DNA of 64,000 nt from positions 16,586,712 to 16,650,711 of the forward strand of contig NC_089762.1 of NCBI RefSeq assembly GCF_040412425.1, read 5' to 3'. How positions within the stretch are numbered: position 1 is the first letter of the stretch; each line of letters starts with the position of its first letter. The notes below the pieces were generated by a model. The model ran no database searches. It had not been told where the DNA came from and saw only the letters and a list, made by a program, of their open reading frames with translations. The position numbers and the translations under genes were made by a program. Source of the stretch: Macrobrachium rosenbergii (Eukaryota; Arthropoda; Malacostraca; Decapoda; Palaemonidae). Shown here one piece after another: positions 1 through 15,495 of this stretch.

Positions 1-1943
1 ACAAAATGCGAATTTTTTTTATACATTGTAAAAAAAACTTACCATTATATTCCTAGAATGTTACTAAGCAAGATTATCATTTATAATGACTAAGGATGGC
101 TTTTTGCATATCTGTATGAAATTATGGGGCTTATGGTCAGGTGCAGGTAGGGTGTGTTTATGTGGTAGAAAGGGTGAGGGTATTGTTGGCAAACGTTCAG
201 TTTATGATCCGGCTTCCTAGTTCAGGTTAGGCTAGGGATGACTAAGTTAGCATATATCCTTGTAGAATTATGACTTCGGGTATATTCTCATTTTTTTCAG
301 TTTTGGTATCGATTTTTGCTAGAATTTCATAGGCCTACTATGTTAAATCTGGAGAAGGGACAAAGGAGAATAGCACAACACAAAATATACTGACAATAAG
401 ATCGCAAATAAGTAGTTCTTTGGTATAAATAATGTTGTGAAGATAAGGAAATCTGACCAAACTAGGGGCTTCTGGTAAAACAAACACTCTGCTATATTCC
501 AAGTATTCGATCATTTATTAATGAAGACATTTACATGTAGCGTAGTTTCCAAGACAAACATATGGGACTTTTATCCTTAGAATCCGATATTCGTTATCTT
601 TTACCGAGAGAATTATTCCACTTTATCTACAAAATTCAATTACGTTCCAGTTTCTTTTCCCATGCATTCATCACTTCAGTTTTTCTACACATTTGAATTA
701 CCTTCACAGTTTCATTCAACACGTATTTATCAACTGTACTTCGCTTAACAATCTTGTTTCCTATACCGACGCAGTTTCAATACAGAAGAAAATCTTTATA
801 GCTCCTTTTGTTTTTCATTTACCCGTTGCTCTGTGTTCCACTCTTATAACTTACTCTGCCATTATGAATTACTACTTTGAATTTCCAATACGCTTAATAA
901 AAATGCTATGAAATATGGAGGAGCAAATATTGACAAATTAATAAAAAATCAGATTATATATGAAAAGTCTTACTTACGGCAACCAAAGCAATTCACCCAC
1001 AAGGAACTGACATACATTCAGCAATATTTTCCACTGAGAACGATGCAAAGAAATAAAGTGATGCTTTGCTTTACATGAAAACAAAAGACATTCTTCCCAT
1101 TCGATTCAGTAACAATGGATTATTATATCTTGAGAATGAATAATAAAATAAAGGCGACAAACCACATCCTTCTTTTTTTGGCTATATAACTTATACAGTT
1201 AACTCATGTACATAACAGGTAAAATTAAATAACAAGGAGAAATATATTCTAAGTTCTCACGTTCTTACGATTACCCAAGGGTAGTGTGCACTAACATTTC
1301 TTGTAAGTTCCCTTACCTTAGAAAACCTACATTTCGTATCACAGATGAGCTCGTTGCTTACCATGCTGTAATTAACCTAGAAAAAATGAAAATGTCAGAA
1401 GGGCAGTAATCCAATGCAGAAATAGAGCGGTTTTTCGAGAAGCCTTACTTTACATATTGTAAAATTAGACTCGTGCAAACAATGATAACAAATGAATAAA
1501 GTTTTTAGAGAACCATTAAAACCTAAAATTTAATTACCTGTGATGGAACAGTGGATCTGTTCGTGTCAGCAAGGCAATGATTTACTGACATTTCTGAATT
1601 CGATTATCAGCAAACACCCTCATAATATCTGTATATATCTAACTGTACTAAGCATTCTGTGTTTCAGATTAGATTATACGTCTTGAAATTTTTTGAATAG
1701 CCGCTCAGGCTTTTTCATACTATTTTCTGGACGCGGGAGCCCTTTGCTGCCGTCATCTACGCAAGATCAACTTTTTATATGGATTATACCACTGAAAAAT
1801 ATGCAGTGAAGATATTTGCCCACACTTTGAAGGATAAGGAAATGGTTCAAAGGTATCTTAAGGACTAAGATGAGGTTTTGTATTCGCTGGGTGACAACAG
1901 AGGCAATCGGGAAATAGACAAGGTAAGCAATAACCTTTTTTTA

Positions 1944-1948
<5 letters not shown>
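1..1948. other. AT-rich non-coding stretch
   Basis: I see no gene, transposon domain or strong repeat here. The only open frames are short and lack recognisable domains. Composition is AT-rich with scattered A and T homopolymers. Confidence 0.6.

Positions 1949-1983
<35 letters not shown>
1949..1983. repeat. (CT)n microsatellite
   Basis: An uninterrupted CT dinucleotide tract of about 35 bp. Confidence 0.95.
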
Positions 1984-3308
<1,325 letters not shown>

Positions 3309-4239
3309 GTAAGTATGTTATTTATTTACAATAATATCTGCACTAGACACAGCAACCTAAAGGCCACTGAATTATAAACGTACAGTGCGGGTAAGGTAGT
3401 TTGCTCAGTCGTGCCAGTGCTGCAAAATCATCATCTTTTTTATTTATTAGCGATAATAATCCGATAGTCTCAAAAAAAAAAAAAAGCCACAAACAATCAC
3501 AGAAACGATTTCCCGTGTACTTCGTCTGAGGATGAAATTTTAAAGTGTTGTTTGAGATTTATAAATATTCTTTTATTAATGTTCCTGAAATTACTGGATG
3601 TCACTGTCTTCTTAGCATCCCGACCCTAAATCCCGGTGACGACAAAGAATGAAATGTCCAAATTAAAGCTTCATCACCAGGATATGTCAGCTTTGTAACT
3701 TTTATTTTTTTTTAAACAATTCTGTCCTGTAATCCTACTCAAAGAGGTTTATCTGTTACTAAAATGGAAACTTTCAAGAAGGATATTTTTCTTAAATTGA
3801 CAGGTGTTATAATTAAAGCGACTCACATAAAAAACTATTGCTCCCTGAAGCTTTTTTTTTTTTTTTTTCATAAAAAGAATAACTTGGTAGCATTGGAAAG
3901 CTACTCGAAGTACATATATGCCTCATTACAGACCTAGTTCCGGTTCAGAATCAGCGGTTTAATTTTAAATGCTTTTTTATTTTTATTACAACAATAGCTT
4001 AGTCACATAACGTACAGACTTCACGTCTTTGTTTTCAATTTCTTCTCCATGGTGCATGAATGCACAATGTTTTATTGACTAGTATGCAAGTAATACATAC
4101 ACAGACACCAGAACATTGACACAGGAATAACTCTGGTAGGCACTTAACCGTAACTATGTTTTAGTAATATTGTGTCAAATGTTTAAGTACGGGATTTCCA
4201 ACCGGAACCTTGAATCATACATACATACATACTGTACAT
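3309..4239. other. AT-rich non-coding stretch
   Basis: No gene recognised. It includes a poly-T run near 3850-3868. TACTGTA occurs at 4230-4236, immediately before the next microsatellite. Confidence 0.6.
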
Positions 4240-7027
<2,788 letters not shown>

Positions 7028-7037
7028 ATATATATAT

Positions 7038-7116
<79 letters not shown>
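7028..7116. repeat. (TA)n tract abutting transposon left end
   Basis: A TA-rich microsatellite with CATA interruptions. It ends in the TA dinucleotide (7115-7116) that immediately precedes the CAGGGTG terminus of the Tc1/mariner-type element, as expected for a TA target site. Confidence 0.95.
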
Positions 7117-7150
7117 CAGGGTGTTTCGAAATTAGAGGCCCCCTCTACAG
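7117..7150. repeat. Left terminal inverted repeat, copy 1
   Basis: 34 bp matching the reverse complement of 8442-8475 apart from a one-base indel pair and a few substitutions. It starts CAG, the terminal triplet expected to be left behind after Tc1-type excision. Confidence 0.92.
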
Positions 7151-7224
7151 CATAAACTAAAATTGATATGGACAAAACAAAAGTAATTCAGAACAGGTAT
7201 TTATTCAAGTTTCTCTCCGAGTAT

Positions 7225-8332
7225 TTAATATTTTGTGTGACTGTACCACAGCCTGCATTCTTGAGGGGTATGATTTCAGCAAGTCGCAAAAAAGCTGAGA
7301 CTCAAATTCCATTTCCCTGAGCACTCTGGTCACCTCTCTTCGCAGGTCATCGAAGGCTTGGTACACCATCATAGTTCACTGTGCGCGCCTCAACACGATC
7401 CTTTAAAATACTACCAATGTTTTCACACACATTAAGGTCAGGGGACCTACCTGGAATTTCAATTGATGAGAAGAAATCGATAGCACTGTTTCAAAGCAGC
7501 TCCTATGTCTGAAGAGCCTTGAAACATGGTGCCTTATCATGCAAAAATGTGACTTCTTCAACAGATAACACATTTTCAGGATCTTTGAGGAAAGGAAATA
7601 CTCCACCAGTAAGCACAGTTTCTCTGAAGTATTCGCCATTCCATGACTGTCCTTTTTCTTTGATGATCCACATTAACTGTTTGGCTGTGAAACAGAGAAA
7701 AATTCCCAAACATTCAGGAAGTTTCACAACTTGGCGACAGCGCACATCATCGCTGGTATCATCCAACTTTGCAGCCCAAATGATGTCATTTTTATGGTTT
7801 GGCTTCCTGATTGTGTAAATGAAGAATTCATCTGATGCGGCAACATGGAGAAAGTCAGCTTCATCCCAATCTTTAAGAAATGAACCACAAAACCATGCAC
7901 GGTCTTCTCTCTGTTGCTGAGTGATGTTGGGCTTGCTGATAACATGAAATGGCTTGATACCAGATTTTTCAACTCACAATATACAGCACTATAACTTCTC
8001 TTCTTTCCCCTTTTTGTTTCTAGTTCAAGCACCAATTTACGTAAAGACTTTCTTGGTCTACCCACTGCCTCAGATATGATGTCTTTTGACTCCTGAGAAA
8101 GGACTTCAGGCCTTCCAAGATTCTCACTCTTTTTGCAATGACAGTCATATGGATTTTTGTTCCAGTTTCTTTTAACAAAGGATTCATCTCTTTTAATGTA
8201 TTTAGCTATCCAGGAACGTGAAATGAAGGATGCACCACCATACCTGGCCTCTCTGAAGGTTATAGCCCGGATTCGATCAATCCATCTGATTTCCTCCGAG
8301 TCGTTAGCCATGGGTGTATCTAACTCCGTCAC
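7225..8332 (-). pseudogene. Tc1/mariner-type transposase, broken (copy 1)
   Basis: The frame opens at 8332 (MTELDTPMANDSEEIRW; a second Met at 8311 matches copy 2). It carries an N-terminal helix-turn-helix-like region, then a GRPRKS motif between the two DNA-binding halves. Near 7960 the frame shifts. The catalytic part continues in another minus-strand frame (7766-7503) with LPECLGIFLCFTAK and FLHDKAPCF, and ends at a stop after LQT. The remaining C-terminal part (LTLMCVKT antiparallel frame, 7403-7639) is out of register. It therefore cannot encode a full transposase. The amino-acid sequence is close to copy 2, including the HDKAP catalytic-aspartate motif. Confidence 0.9.
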
Positions 8333-8441
8333 TCGGTCTGAAAATACAAGAAATGTAAAATGAAAAATAGCTTAATAGAAACTTGAAATAATGCACTTGG
8401 AGATAGGCTATAGCAGAAAACTTCATAACTTTCCATTTGTT

Positions 8442-8597
<156 letters not shown>

Positions 8598-8817
8598 TTG
8601 GGTGTATGTGTGTATGCATGTATGTATTTAAGTAACCATAGAACACCTTCGTGTTTTTTGCATTATCTGAATCATCACAATGAAAACAATAATAATCACT
8701 GTTTTCATTGTCTTGAACTATCTTGATACATATTTTATACCTTCTTAACTGTTGAACAAAGCGCGAGAAAGAAAGAAACAAAGTCGAGGACATACTATAT
8801 TTATTTATACATTCTTG

Positions 8818-8819
<2 letters not shown>

Positions 8820-8848
<29 letters not shown>

Positions 8849-8849
8849 T
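8820..8849. repeat. (CT)n microsatellite
   Basis: A CT tract of about 28 bp. Confidence 0.95.
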
Positions 8850-9315
8850 ATTCACCATCCATAGAATTCGATATGTTCGACTTAAAAGATCTTTAATGAG
8901 CCTAGGCATTATTTTTCCTGAAGCACGTCCCACCCCGCTCTTATTAGCTAACGATCCCCCACTTCTGTAAGTCCTGTAAACTGTTGCAGCTTTCCTTTGT
9001 GGGGCCAGACCTCCATAGCAGCTGCATGCTTGGTCAGCAAGGAAACATCTCGCACTATCCTCAAGAGAATCATCTTAACCGACGCCAAGACTCTAGTGCT
9101 GTTCCTCAACTGTCACCCCGCAAGCCGAGACAAGATGACGGCCATTTCAAAAAGATGAATGGTAGAGCACCATTCCCTTCGGGAATCATCGCCTGTTACT
9201 TCAAGATCTGGACCGCTAATCAGATTTCAACAGCAAGAAACACCTCCTTACTACAGCAGACATAAGGACAGCTGGTTCTTCAGCCATGAAGAATGAGAGA
9301 GAAGGGTATGTTTCA
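8850..9315 (+). other. Less AT-rich unassigned stretch with a 93-codon frame
   Basis: A plus-strand frame at 8984-9265 is open and its composition is less AT-rich than its neighbours. Its residues match no family I recognise. It could be an old exon, an untranslated exon or a decayed repeat. I do not call a gene. Confidence 0.3.
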
Positions 9316-9595
9316 CCTGGAACGGTAGGTGCGAAAGGTACGCCACGTTTCTTTCCGAAACCATAGGTACGAAAGGTTGGTTGCGTTTATTTTGGATTGG
9401 TAGGTACGACAGGCATGGTATGTTTCTTGTAGAAAGGAAGGCAAGACAGGAACGTTATGTTTCTTGTTGAATGGGAGGTAGGGCAGGTAGGCTATAAGTC
9501 TCATGTGGAATGGAAGATGAGAAAGGTATGCCACGTTTCTTCAGGAATGACAAGTAAGAAAGGTGAGTTTCATTTCCTGTGGAATGTTAAGTATG
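9316..9595. repeat. Degenerate ~37-38 bp minisatellite (about 8 units)
   Basis: Diverged units run head to tail, each roughly of the form GAATGGTAGGTACGAAAGGT followed by a GCCACGTTTCTT-like block. The recurring anchors are AGGTACGA/AGGTGCGA and GTTTCTT. The 73-codon minus-strand frame across it (repeated Tyr/Arg/Leu motifs) simply reflects a unit length near a multiple of three and is not taken as a gene. Confidence 0.8.
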
Positions 9596-9632
9596 AAACT
9601 CAGCAGATATGTAATATAGATATGTAATATGG

Positions 9633-9905
9633 TAGATATGTAATATAGAATTTAGACCAATGGCCTAGCGTTGGGAGCTATGAGGTCATTCAACGCTGCA
9701 GGGGAAATTGAGAGTAGGAAGGTTTGAAAGGTGTAACAGTTGGAAAACCTCGCGGTTGCACTATGAAACAACTGTTAGGATACGGTGGGTAGCATGATGG
9801 ACGAAAGAGAATATGAAAGGAGGCACAGTAAAAGGAATGAAAGAGATTCCAGCTAGGGGCCGAAGACACGATGCAAATAACCTTAATTAATGCTCCTTTC
9901 GATCC
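9633..9905 (+). repeat. Dispersed decapod-type repeat, copy 1
   Basis: It contains GAATTTAGACCAATGGCCTA, then GGTCATTCAACGCTG, a central AACAGTTGGAAAACCTCG block and AGCTAGGGGCCGAAG near the end. The same ordered blocks recur at 26.6 and 34.9 kb, and partly at 11.7 kb. It has no coding capacity and no visible terminal repeats. Confidence 0.75.
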
Positions 9906-9912
9906 GAAGTGC

Positions 9913-9918
<6 letters not shown>

Positions 9919-9976
<58 letters not shown>
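9919..9976. repeat. (AG)n microsatellite
   Basis: An uninterrupted AG tract of about 58 bp. Confidence 0.97.
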
Positions 9977-9979
<3 letters not shown>

Positions 9980-9997
9980 ACGTACAAAACTTAAACT

Positions 9998-10135
9998 AGT
10001 ACTGATAACGTTTGGTTGTTCTTATGATATCGTCTCTCCACTTTAGTGATCCGGTTTTGCATACTGTTCTTAACGCACAGTAGTACTGATAACGTTTGGT
10101 TGTTCTTACTGTTTTTTAGTGATCGAATATGGAAA
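9998..10135. repeat. 84-bp-period partial tandem duplication
   Basis: AGTACTGATAACGTTTGGTT followed by GTTCTTA occurs at 9998 and again at 10082. A second shared block, TTTAGTGATC, follows each copy. It is a local duplication with a diverged middle. Confidence 0.8.
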
Positions 10136-11659
10136 AGTAACAGAGCCCTACGATCAGTTTAAAAAAAAATAAAAAAAAGTTTCACCTGGCCGCACTGCAA
10201 AAACGTTACGTCTTTAAGACCTGGTGGGTTGCGTGACTAATGATATTAGTCAGAAATTTTGTCTTCAATAATCAAGTCTACACAAACTATTAGGCCAGGT
10301 TATATTATTTGGGGAAAAAATGCCATTCTTAGTCCGTGAATATCTGACTTATGTTGCCGTTTACATCAGATGCTGGGAAGGAAATGATGAATTGAATAGC
10401 GAGTTGATTACGCTTTCAGTCACGCCATTCAATGCTCTGTATGAAAGAACATAAAGATTAGATGCATTGCAAGTAAGCTCCTTGACCCAAACACAGCGCT
10501 GGGCACCTCTTCCACGTATATTTCCTGAGTTATGAAGCTTGATGGGGGTCATAGGCAGTAGCCGTGGCAAATCGATCTATCTTCGAACCGGCTTGACTGG
10601 GTTTGTCTGATTCTCTCTTTATCTCTTTATGTGTCTGTGTTTCTATATCAAGATTTTGCAGTTACTTATGGGATTCGCTTATTACATAGCAAATTGCCAC
10701 ATTGATTACAAGTGTTCATGCACTCTACGCCCATTATCTGCACAACGGGTTGGAGAAACATCACAACTATGATTAGAGCCAAAATACACATTCCAGAAAC
10801 TGATTGAAGAATGATCTATGATCCAGAGTGGGCTATCTCTCTTCATCAGACGGGTTTGATGATGGAAGATACGGTCCCGAATTCTAAAGGCCAGCAGCGA
10901 GAAGTATTTGCACAGCCTTTTTTTCTGCCGTAATGAATGATTACTATCGGGTAAAGTTTAATTTCATCAACAGTAAATGCTAAACAGAGGATCATTAACC
11001 TCGCCCCCACCCCCTCCCCGCTCTCTCTCTCTCTCTCTCTCGCTGTCTACCATTGCATATTTTATATCTTGATAGATTTAAACAATTTTCTCGCTCCATC
11101 TCTCAGCCGCTGTTATATTCTAAATACTGCTAGATTTTACAAAATTTCCTCAGAAGCCAATTAGCACATTCTTCAAGAAATTCATGTACTTTACATCTTG
11201 ATACCAAAAAAACTAGTAAGTTCTGTAGGTTACCATTGGAATTCCATCCTGAAGCGCAGAGAATACACTTTAGCAAAAATTCTGTAAATAATAAAGTAAA
11301 GACAATTCAAATATATTTCTCAAAGACATTCCCTGAATCTCTTTCAAGTTGCCGATGACACAGACATCCATTTAATCTTTATGAGCTTATCGTGACGTCA
11401 GCAGAAATCTTGTATGGTAATAACATGATGTCAGTTCTAGATCGCATCGGAGAACGTTCGCTTAAGAGATTCTTTTGCTGGAGGGAATTAGATGAGCAGG
11501 GCATTTCATTGAAAAATAAACAAAAATAAATGCCTTTCCAGCCATGACGAGGCTGTAACAGGTGTGGACATTTCTATTTACATTTAGTTCACTTCAAGGA
11601 CGAAAGGGATGAGCGGTATATGTATATGAAGTAAAATTTCCCTTGCTAGAATAACAATG
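10136..11659. other. Non-coding stretch
   Basis: No gene or recognised transposon. It includes a short C/CT-rich patch at about 11005-11041. The short open frames carry no recognisable domain. Confidence 0.55.
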
Positions 11660-11850
11660 TATGAATGAATATGAAATTTAGACTAAAAAGCCAAGTACTG
11701 GGGCACTTTCAGCTATTCAGAGCTTAAGACATTGAAAAGAGAGAGTTAGATTGATTAGACAGCAAAGTAAATAGATCCAGAAAATAAACGAGAAGCAAAT
11801 GTATCTAAGAATTAATAGAAGTGGGACGGGAAGATGAGGAAAAGGAGCTC
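11660..11850 (+). repeat. Dispersed decapod-type repeat, partial copy
   Basis: It starts with GAAATTTAGACTAAAAAGCC and GGGGCACTTTCAGCTATTCA, continues with GACATTGAAAAGAG, and carries the AGATCCAGAAAATAAACGAG block. These match the 5' halves of the copies at 26.6 and 34.9 kb. The 3' half is missing. Confidence 0.75.
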
Positions 11851-11914
11851 TGAGTGTTACGAAATAAAGTAACCAAAAAGCAAGTTACAATTTTGCATGC
11901 ATATAACTGGAGTG

Positions 11915-12235
<321 letters not shown>

Positions 12236-12474
12236 AAAACAATATTTGAATTAGATATTAAACGATGTTTGTGACTTAGTTTTTATGACTGTGGATGTAA
12301 ATATTTATAATGTGAACAAACAATAAACAGGCACGAAAAGAATCGAAACTATTATTCGACTTACTCACTACTCATGAGACAAGACTCATCACTTTTATTA
12401 ACACTGATAAATTCTTTGACGTAAAAAATCCATGAATCCCACCACGTATGTTAGTCATGTGAATGAAACCACAC

Positions 12475-12755
12475 AGTTCCTCGTTAGACGGGTCGTTAGA
12501 GTTATCGGCTAGCACTCTGCTAGGTCCGAGTTCGAGTCTCCGGCCGGCCAATGATGAATTGGATTAATTTATTTTTGGTGATAGAAATTAATTTCTCGGT
12601 ATAATGTGGTTGGGATTCCACACTGAGCTGTAGGTCCCGTTGCTAGGTAACCAACTGGTTCTTAGCCACGAAAAATAAGTCTAATCATTAGGGCCAGCCC
12701 TAGGAGAGCTGTTAATCAGCTCAGTGGTCTGGTTAAACTAAGGTATACTTAACTT
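12475..12755 (+). mobile_element. tRNA-derived SINE, ~280 bp, copy 1
   Basis: The head carries RNA polymerase III promoter-like boxes: a B-box-like GAGTTCGAGTC and an upstream A-box-like segment, clearer in the second copy as TGGACGAGTCGG. The body includes GTTGCTAGGTAACCAACTGG, TTCTTAGCCACG and CAGCCCTAGGAGAGCTGTTA. The end is TCAGTGGTCTGGTTAAACTA. The copy at 51759-52034 on the opposite strand aligns from end to end with only modest divergence. It is non-coding and would depend on a LINE for mobility. Confidence 0.88.
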
Positions 12756-15420
12756 TTTGAAACCAGACACAAACTCTTTTTATGCCTTGACAAAAAGATA
12801 AGAAGTTATCGGAAGACAGACTTACTGCTACAGCTCAGAGATCATGTAACTTCGAAAGAATGGAAAGAGAAAGAAAGAACGCTGCTCATGGATGAAAAGG
12901 ACAAAAAATAATGGTCATGCTGTTGCAGGTAACATGGTGTTACATTTAAGACGAGATAAATATAAGACATTTATATCTTGACAAATGCCTCAAAATTCTG
13001 TAGCATGAAAACTTTTGAAAAAATGTAACAAGCGGCATTTACGATAGCACTTCTCCAAAGTCAATAAAAAAACTGAAATATATCATTTTCATCTCATGAA
13101 ATTGCCAAGCATTTGTGTTATACAATTCCATAAGATGATAAAATTTATCTTCCAATGTTTCCTTGAATTTGGATAAAAGTGCTACTGGGAATGTTGCTTT
13201 TTACAATATTTAAAAGTTTTTTATGCAATAGACTTAAAAGTCTATTGCATAAAAATCTTGTCAAGATATATATATGTCACATTTTTCACGTCTTAAATGG
13301 AACACCACGTAACTTCCAACAGCAAGTCCATTACTTTATGGTGTTAAGTGGACCTGAAGTATTTTGACTTATGAATGAAAATAAAAAACAGCAAAACGCA
13401 ATTTGTTTCTAGTAAGAAGATTTTTCAGTAATACGTACATAGATTAAACCATTTTTATAACTACCAGGCTTTGCTAGATCTTTAGAATTTTCACGAAAAT
13501 TATGTTAAGGCTACCTTTTAATTTTCTATGCTGAAGGGCGTTGCCATGAAGCATCACTTTCCTCTTTGTATCAAACTTAAGTTTTAAATGACATGAGATA
13601 TGTTCATTTAAATTAATAACCGGAAATAATTATTTTAGGTCATAAAATAAAAATAAGCAGCACTCCCTGTGACCATACAGGTCCCTATGAAATCAAGGTG
13701 GAATTAAAAAAAAAAAAAACACGGAAAAACATGAAATACGGATCCTAAAGGAACGTGGTAGAGAAAATGTTCGAGAATAACCCTGATACAGCACAACCAA
13801 AACCAAATAATACTGTTACCTATTATATACAGTAGTACTGAGCTTGCTCTCATACGAACTAACGAAAGATGAACGCAAAATAATTAATAACTTTCACTTC
13901 GTGGGTGATATAATAAGTACGGAATAACAAATTTCCAACATCAAGAATGGAATTTAAAAATTAATAAAAAAAATTAACGTAAAAAACTGAAATCAGCTCA
14001 AAGGCGACACATTACCTTTGCTCCTCATCGAACTCTTCTCACCTTCGTTCTCCTCCGACAGTAACAGACAGACAGACACCCTCGTCTGGTCAGCAATTTA
14101 CCTCAAACGACATTACGCGGAGGCTAACTGGGTGGCCTGCCGTTAACTGCCATTTCTGGTGTTTACTGATCTGCAAATAGTGAATAATTCCGGTAATAAA
14201 ATTTGCAAAAACCACAGATTTATCAAAACAGTAAATCAGGGCACCTGGAGACGCGTCAAGTGAAGTGAGTATACAGAGTCGTTAAACAATATTCACTGCA
14301 ACAGAAGAAGGAGTATTGTATATCCCAGAGAGTTGACTAAATGCAAATATTTCTTAAATCAAAATTTATTACATCCTTACTCTATACCATGAATGGTATA
14401 TTACAAATTCAGTGAGGAACTGGACAAACCAACACTGCTCATAACATAAAAAAAAAAAAAATTCATATAATGCTGAGTCATGAAGTTTAAAACAGTGAAG
14501 AGAAAAATACAATTTTAAAAGATTAATGATTATCTGGCCTACCAATAAGAACTACATTGTTCATAGAATACATGATAATTTTTTTTTATAAAATCTAAGC
14601 TCATTTTGTAAGGTTGTGGAAGTTTTTGGGACTACCAATCCTCATATGGAGTTTTTAATAATTATATTTAAAATAATTTAACAAATCAGATTGCTTTACC
14701 ATATATTAAAGAGAAACTATTCAAGGAATCCTATTAACACTAACATATTTTTAAATCAGGTGAAAAACTATTATTTGCAGGTGTCAGCATCACTAAAAAC
14801 CGCTGGATCACTTGGAAATGTTGAATTTCAAATTAAAAGAAAAAAGAATGATGTGGCACTGCACAAATCACATGCACATATATACAATCCACAAGTATTT
14901 TTACCAATCTGTTTCTACTTCCGAGTGACACCTTGTGATTTTTCTTCCTCGTTCAGCTTATACCTACATATGGAAAATAAGACACAGAATGTGAAACAAG
15001 TTGTTTGAATAAGAAAATGCACTACTTGAAAGATCAGTTCCCATGTATAACTATTCAGGACTTTTTTTTTTTATCTATCAGGTAGAAGTATTACTTTTGG
15101 TGGAAGGGGGTTATTAATAAAGTTTTCTTTGAGTCACTACTGCTATTTTTTACTAGGCCCTCTTTGACATAGTCTTTCATTTTTCATCGTTTTATTAGCA
15201 ACTCTCGGCTACTTACAAAAGCTGAAAATTTACTGGAATGAGACATTTTGGTGTTTGTATTTTGTACCTCTTGACAGTTACCTGGAAAGAGGAGCACCTA
15301 TCGATTCAAGTTTCTCCTTTTCTTACTCTGATGCATTAAGAAGGGTACGAAAGTCCCCTTCCTTGTCCACACTTAAACGCCGGTTCTTTGTGGTGCTGTG
15401 TGTTTCATGTCCAAGCAGCC

Positions 15421-15422
<2 letters not shown>
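12756..15422. other. Non-coding stretch
   Basis: No gene recognised. A less AT-rich patch at about 14020-14160 could be a minus-strand untranslated exon, because its left edge reads as a splice-donor-like CAAAG/GTAATG on the minus strand. No protein frame supports it. TACAGTA occurs at 13827-13833. Confidence 0.45.
13218..13255. repeat. Near-perfect 38-bp palindrome
   Basis: Left arm 13218-13235 and right arm 13238-13255 are perfect 18-base complements around a 2-base centre (AA). The arm contains TTATGCAATAGACTT. It is too tight a hairpin for a microRNA precursor and more likely a short inverted duplication. Confidence 0.9.

Positions 15423-15493
<71 letters not shown>
15423..15493. repeat. 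(AG)n microsatellite
   Basis: An AG tract of about 70 bp. The Arg-Glu run in the plus-strand frame across it is an artefact. Confidence 0.97.

Positions 15494-15495
<2 letters not shown>

Noticed and set aside
7519..7818. 99-codon plus-strand frame within transposon copy 1, with a near twin at 49433-49654
   Set aside because: It is antisense to the transposase catalytic region. Conservation between copies reflects the transposase.
13990..14160. Possible 5' untranslated exon with splice donor CAAAG/GTAATG (minus strand)
   Set aside because: Only the donor and a less AT-rich patch support it. No ORF, acceptor or promoter could be tied to it.
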